From an uncultured Butyricicoccus sp. (GTDB lineage: Bacteria > Bacillota > Clostridia > Oscillospirales > Butyricicoccaceae): a DNA stretch of 25,558 nucleotides. A program made the position numbers and the translations under genes. The stretch covers positions 1 through 25,558 of the forward strand of contig USSI01000003.1 in assembly GCA_900557315.1 (NCBI GenBank). Direction: 5' to 3'. Positions 22,765-25,558 of this stretch are shown piece by piece (the stretch's first letter is position 1; each line of letters starts with the position of its first letter). The notes under the pieces were generated by a model. The model was not told the origin of the DNA, did no database searches, and saw only the letters and a program-made list of their open reading frames with translations.

Positions 22765-23823
22765 TTATGTGAGCGGCTGGTATGCCTCGATCCCCGCCTC
22801 GTCAAAGCTCGGCATGCCGTCGTAGGCCGCGAGCACCAGGTCGATCATCGCCACCGCCGCGACCGCGCCCGTGCCCTCGCCGAGGCGCATGCCCGCGCTG
22901 ATGAACGGCGTGTAGCCCAGCGCCTCAAGCAGCAGCCTGCCCGCAGGCTCCGCAGACTGGTGCGCCGCGATCAGGTAATCTCGCACCGCGGGGCACAGCC
23001 GCACCGCGGTCAGCGCCGCCGCGCACGAGATCACGCCGTCCAGCACGACCGGCAGGCCGCACGCCGCTGCGCCGAGGTAAAAGCCCGCCATGCCCGCGAT
23101 GTCCAGGCCGCCGACCTTGTACAGGATATCGACCGGGTCATTGGGGTCGGGCTGATGCAGCTTGAGCGCGGTCTCAATCGCGCGCACCTTGCGTTCCAGC
23201 CCCTCGGAGGACAGGCCCGCGCCGCGCCCGGTCACGTCGCGCACGTTGGCGCCGGTCAGCACGGCGGTCACCGCCGCGCTCGTCGTGGTGTTGCCAATGC
23301 CCATTTCGCCGCCGCACACCAGCCGGTAGCCCTGCGCGGCGCACCACTCGGCCATTTGGATGCCGGTTTCGAGCGCGCGCACCGCCCCTTCCCGCGTCAT
23401 GGCAGGCTCTTTGGTCATGTCTGCGGTACCATAGCGTATCTTGCGGCGCAGGATGCGCGCGCCTTCCACATCGCGCGCCACGCCGATATCCACCGGGAAG
23501 CTGTCCATGCCGATGTGCGCCGCCATCAGGCAGACCGTGGACTTGCCGCGGCCCATGTTTTCGGTCACCGTGGCGGTGACCTCCTGCCCGCACTGGGTCA
23601 CGCCCTGCGCGACCACGCCGTTGTCCGCGCAAAACATGACGACCGCGCGCTTTGCGATCGACGGCCGCACCGTGCGCTGGATCGCCGCGAGCTGCGCGAC
23701 CGCATCCTGCAGCAGCCCCAGACTGCCCAGCGGGATCGCAATATCCGAAAACCGGCGGCGCGCCGCTTCGCGGCTGTCCTCATCCGGCGGCTGCACCGCC
23801 GCGATAGCCTGTTGTAAATCCAT
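22765..23823 (-). CDS. cobT: Nicotinate-nucleotide:dimethylbenzimidazole phosphoribosyltransferase
   Basis: A 352-residue enzyme that makes alpha-ribazole phosphate from nicotinate mononucleotide and a base, activating the lower ligand. The catalytic glutamate is E316 in LGEGTGAV, one off from E317 of Salmonella CobT. Substrate loops MFCADNGVVAQGVTQCGQEVT, GEMGIGNTTTSAAV and GAGLSSEGLERK are all present. Its ribosome site is the GGGGAGG inside the last codons of cbiA, five bases downstream of whose stop the gene starts, so the two are coupled. No bza genes for anaerobic dimethylbenzimidazole synthesis are in the window, so the native lower base is open. A longer in-frame start upstream was rejected because it would overlap cbiA. 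Confidence 0.96.
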   Translation of the reverse strand: MDLQQAIAAVQPPDEDSREAARRRFSDIAIPLGSLGLLQDAVAQLAAIQRTVRPSIAKRAVVMFCADNGVVAQGVTQCGQEVTATVTENMGRGKSTVCLMAAHIGMDSFPVDIGVARDVEGARILRRKIRYGTADMTKEPAMTREGAVRALETGIQMAEWCAAQGYRLVCGGEMGIGNTTTSAAVTAVLTGANVRDVTGRGAGLSSEGLERKVRAIETALKLHQPDPNDPVDILYKVGGLDIAGMAGFYLGAAACGLPVVLDGVISCAAALTAVRLCPAVRDYLIAAHQSAEPAGRLLLEALGYTPFISAGMRLGEGTGAVAAVAMIDLVLAAYDGMPSFDEAGIEAYQPLT

Positions 23824-23828
23824 TCTGG

Positions 23829-25169
23829 TTACCTCCCCTGTGCGCACGCGCGCACAAAGCGCTGCGCAAACGCGGGGTTTGCGCGAAAATACAGATGCGG
23901 AAAACCCGCATACAGGGTTTTTGTTGCGTGGACGCAGTCCCACGCGCGGCCGTTCGGCTTTTCCGCGCGGAACGCGCTTCCGTTATCGCCCGACTGCGCG
24001 TAGTGGAACTCGTGCGCGCGAATGGTCCCGCCCGCGCGGCAGAGCAGATTGTCCCGTCCGGCGGTCAGCGTCACATAGCCGAAGGGCTGGAGCTTTTTCG
24101 TCATGTGCGCGTCCGCGTCGATCACGCCCGCCATCTGCGCGCCGTCCAGCGTGCGGTGCAGGTACAGAAAGCCGCCGCACTCCGCGATGGCCGGCAGGCC
24201 GCCCTGCACCGCCGCGCGGATGCTCTCGCGCATGGTGCGGTTCGCGGCGAGCTGCTCCGCGTACAGCTCGGGATAGCCGCCGCCGAGGTACAGCCCGTCA
24301 ATATGCTCCGGCAGCTTTTCGTCCTCGACCGGCGAGAATTCCACCAGCTCCGCGCCCAGCGCGCGCAGTACGTCAAAATTGTCCGCGTAGTAAAAGCAGA
24401 ACGCACGGTCGCACGCGACCGCGATGCGCACCGGCCTGTCCGCCACCGGCATGGGCGGCACGCTCTCGTCCGCAAGCAGCGGCGCGGTATGCGCGAGGGC
24501 GAGCAGGCCGTCCAGATCGAGGCCCTCCTCCGCTGCGTCCGCGAGCAGGTCGAGCCTGCGCTGTAAATCCCCAATCTCCTGCGCGGTCACGAGGCCGAGG
24601 TGCCGGTCGGGAATCTCCGCTTCCGACACGGGCGGCAGGCAGCCGTATACGGTCAGGCCCGCCTGCTCCGCAATCACCTTGTAAAAGGGGTACATCGCTT
24701 TGGATACCCCGTTTAGGATCACGCCGCGCAGGGTATTGGGGGCGAAATCCCGGAAGCCATGAATTTCCGCCGCGAGCGAAAGCGACTGCCCACGCGGCCG
24801 CACAACCAGCACGGCAGGGGTATCTGTCGCGCGCGCGAGGTGCGCGGCCGAGGCCGCATCCGAGGTGCCGGAAATACCGTCGTAAAAGCCCATCACGCCC
24901 TCGATGATGCCGAGGCCGCCCGCCGGGACGTGCCGCGCGAGCTGGCCGCGCACCTCATTTTCGTCCACAAAGAACAGGTCAAGGTTGCGGCTCGGGATGC
25001 CGAGCACCGCGGTATGGAACATGGGGTCGATGTAGTCCGGGCCGCACTTGAACGCCGCAAGCGCTGCGCCGCGCCGCTGGAGCGCGCGCAAAAGCGCACT
25101 CGTCACGGTGGTCTTGCCGCAGCCCGAGCCGGTGCCCGCAATCAGCAGGCGGGGCGCGTTATTCTGCAT
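23829..25169 (-). CDS. cbiA: Cobyrinic acid a,c-diamide synthase
   Basis: A 446-residue glutamine-dependent amidotransferase that amidates carboxylates a and c of cobyrinic acid using ATP. The N-terminal domain has the P-loop GTGSGCGKTT (12-21), KCGPDYIDPMFH (41-52) and EGVMGFYDG (90-98). The C-terminal glutaminase domain begins near 245; its nucleophile is C331 in AIAECGGFLYLH, and the late histidine is probably in RAHEFHYAQ. Length is typical (about 450). Its start overlaps the end of cbiT by 11 bases, with GGGAGGCGGAG upstream. It shares the fold of CbiP in this operon. Confidence 0.96.
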   Translation of the reverse strand: MQNNAPRLLIAGTGSGCGKTTVTSALLRALQRRGAALAAFKCGPDYIDPMFHTAVLGIPSRNLDLFFVDENEVRGQLARHVPAGGLGIIEGVMGFYDGISGTSDAASAAHLARATDTPAVLVVRPRGQSLSLAAEIHGFRDFAPNTLRGVILNGVSKAMYPFYKVIAEQAGLTVYGCLPPVSEAEIPDRHLGLVTAQEIGDLQRRLDLLADAAEEGLDLDGLLALAHTAPLLADESVPPMPVADRPVRIAVACDRAFCFYYADNFDVLRALGAELVEFSPVEDEKLPEHIDGLYLGGGYPELYAEQLAANRTMRESIRAAVQGGLPAIAECGGFLYLHRTLDGAQMAGVIDADAHMTKKLQPFGYVTLTAGRDNLLCRAGGTIRAHEFHYAQSGDNGSAFRAEKPNGRAWDCVHATKTLYAGFPHLYFRANPAFAQRFVRACAQGR

Positions 25170-25558
25170 CTGCTCCGCCTCCCGAAAGGATGAACACCGG
25201 GTTGTTCGCGGTCATCATGGTATACGGCCCGACCGCCTTGCCGCGCGCCGCGGAAAGCTGGATGACCTCGACATCCGCAAAGCCGAGCGCGGAGAGCGCC
25301 GCCTGCGTCTCGTGCAGGGTCTCGAGCGCGATCGCGTTGACCACCACGCGCACCGCGGGGTTCTTCTGCTTTGCGATTTCGAGGATGCGCCGCATCGCGC
25401 CGCCGCTCCCGCCGACGAACACGCAGTCCGGCGCAGGCAGGGCTTCGAGCGCGTCCGGCGCGGCGCCCTCGACGATCTGCACATTGTACCCGCCGAGCTT
25501 TGCGCGGTTTTCGTGCAGCAGCGCGGAAACGGCACTGTTCCAGCAGAACTCCACGTTG
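25159..25558 (-). CDS. cbiT: Cobalt-precorrin C15-methyltransferase (decarboxylating), partial
   Basis: The frame is open through the right edge of the window, so the 5' part is missing; 132-133 residues are visible. It matches the C-terminal two thirds of CbiT, which methylates C-15 and removes the C-12 acetate carboxylate using S-adenosylmethionine. Recognisable are VEFCWNSAVSALLHENRAKLG, the VEGAAPDALEALPAPDCVFVGGSGG stretch, and the VVVNAIALETL strand of a Rossmann methyltransferase. It could equally be the C-terminal half of a fused CbiE-CbiT (CobL-like) protein; only sequence beyond 25558 would tell. The GTG near the edge is probably an internal valine, not a start. Confidence 0.88.
   Translation of the reverse strand, partial: NVEFCWNSAVSALLHENRAKLGGYNVQIVEGAAPDALEALPAPDCVFVGGSGGAMRRILEIAKQKNPAVRVVVNAIALETLHETQAALSALGFADVEVIQLSAARGKAVGPYTMMTANNPVFILSGGGADAE

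Noticed and set aside
22189..23817. Open frame of 542 codons on the plus strand
   Set aside because: Antisense to cobU and cobT, both with intact catalytic motifs.
25159..25558. Cobalamin riboswitch for the cobalamin operon
   Set aside because: I looked for a B12-box-like leader in the intergenic regions of the window and saw none; the head of the operon is outside the window.
1..25558. CRISPR arrays, insertion sequences, prophage, tRNA or rRNA genes
   Set aside because: No regularly spaced repeats, transposase or integrase motifs, or tRNA/rRNA sequence patterns were recognised anywhere in the window.

Overview
The window is a GC-rich stretch of chromosome, almost certainly from an anaerobic, spore-forming, Gram-positive member of the Clostridia (my guess is Oscillospirales). 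The reasons are a full-length SpoIIE sporulation phosphatase, a rubredoxin, the anaerobic (cbi-type) cobalamin route with a CbiK chelatase, a corrinoid methyltransferase set of the acetogen/methylotroph kind, strong Shine-Dalgarno sequences and consensus sigma-A promoters. Species cannot be read from the sequence. No insertion sequence, prophage, CRISPR array, tRNA or rRNA was seen.

Left part (1-7441), housekeeping and envelope genes. A leftward dusB, ECF sigma factor, anti-sigma factor operon (314-2928) is divergent from a small degenerate GIY-YIG protein (3137-3478). Then come leftward genes for a DedA membrane protein, a 52-residue rubredoxin with its own promoter and palindromic operator, a small one-helix membrane protein, and spoIIE.

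Middle part (7442-15545), a corrinoid one-carbon island. A PocR-domain/AraC regulator is followed by a UroD/MtaA-type methyltransferase (leftward), a B12-binding corrinoid protein (rightward), an overlapping gene pair encoding two actin-like (ASKHA) ATPases (a HyuA-like protein and a 2Fe-2S RACE/RamA-type reductive activator, leftward), and a DUF1638 protein (rightward). The two divergent intergenic regions inside this island share the motif AAATTGC-N3-GATTTCG, which suggests one regulon. No MttB/MtbB/MtaB-type substrate methyltransferase is present, so the methyl donor is unknown and the UroD-like enzyme may itself face the substrate.

Right part (15600-25558), a tightly packed leftward cobalamin operon in transcription order: cbiT (cut by the window edge), cbiA, cobT, cobU, cobS, a short second cobU-like gene, cbiB, cobD, cbiP, cobO, cbiC, cbiK. 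Most junctions overlap by 1-11 bases. It supplies cobalt insertion, ring steps, amidation, adenosylation, aminopropanol attachment and nucleotide loop assembly. The promoter and the other ring-methylation genes must lie beyond 25558.

The parts fit together: the cobalamin operon would make the cofactor that the neighbouring corrinoid protein carries, the two ASKHA ATPases would keep that cofactor in the Co(I) state, and the PocR-type regulator probably senses the inducing small molecule. The most notable points are the shared operator motif, the paired ASKHA ATPases, the missing substrate methyltransferase, and two CobU-like proteins with apparently complementary missing motifs.
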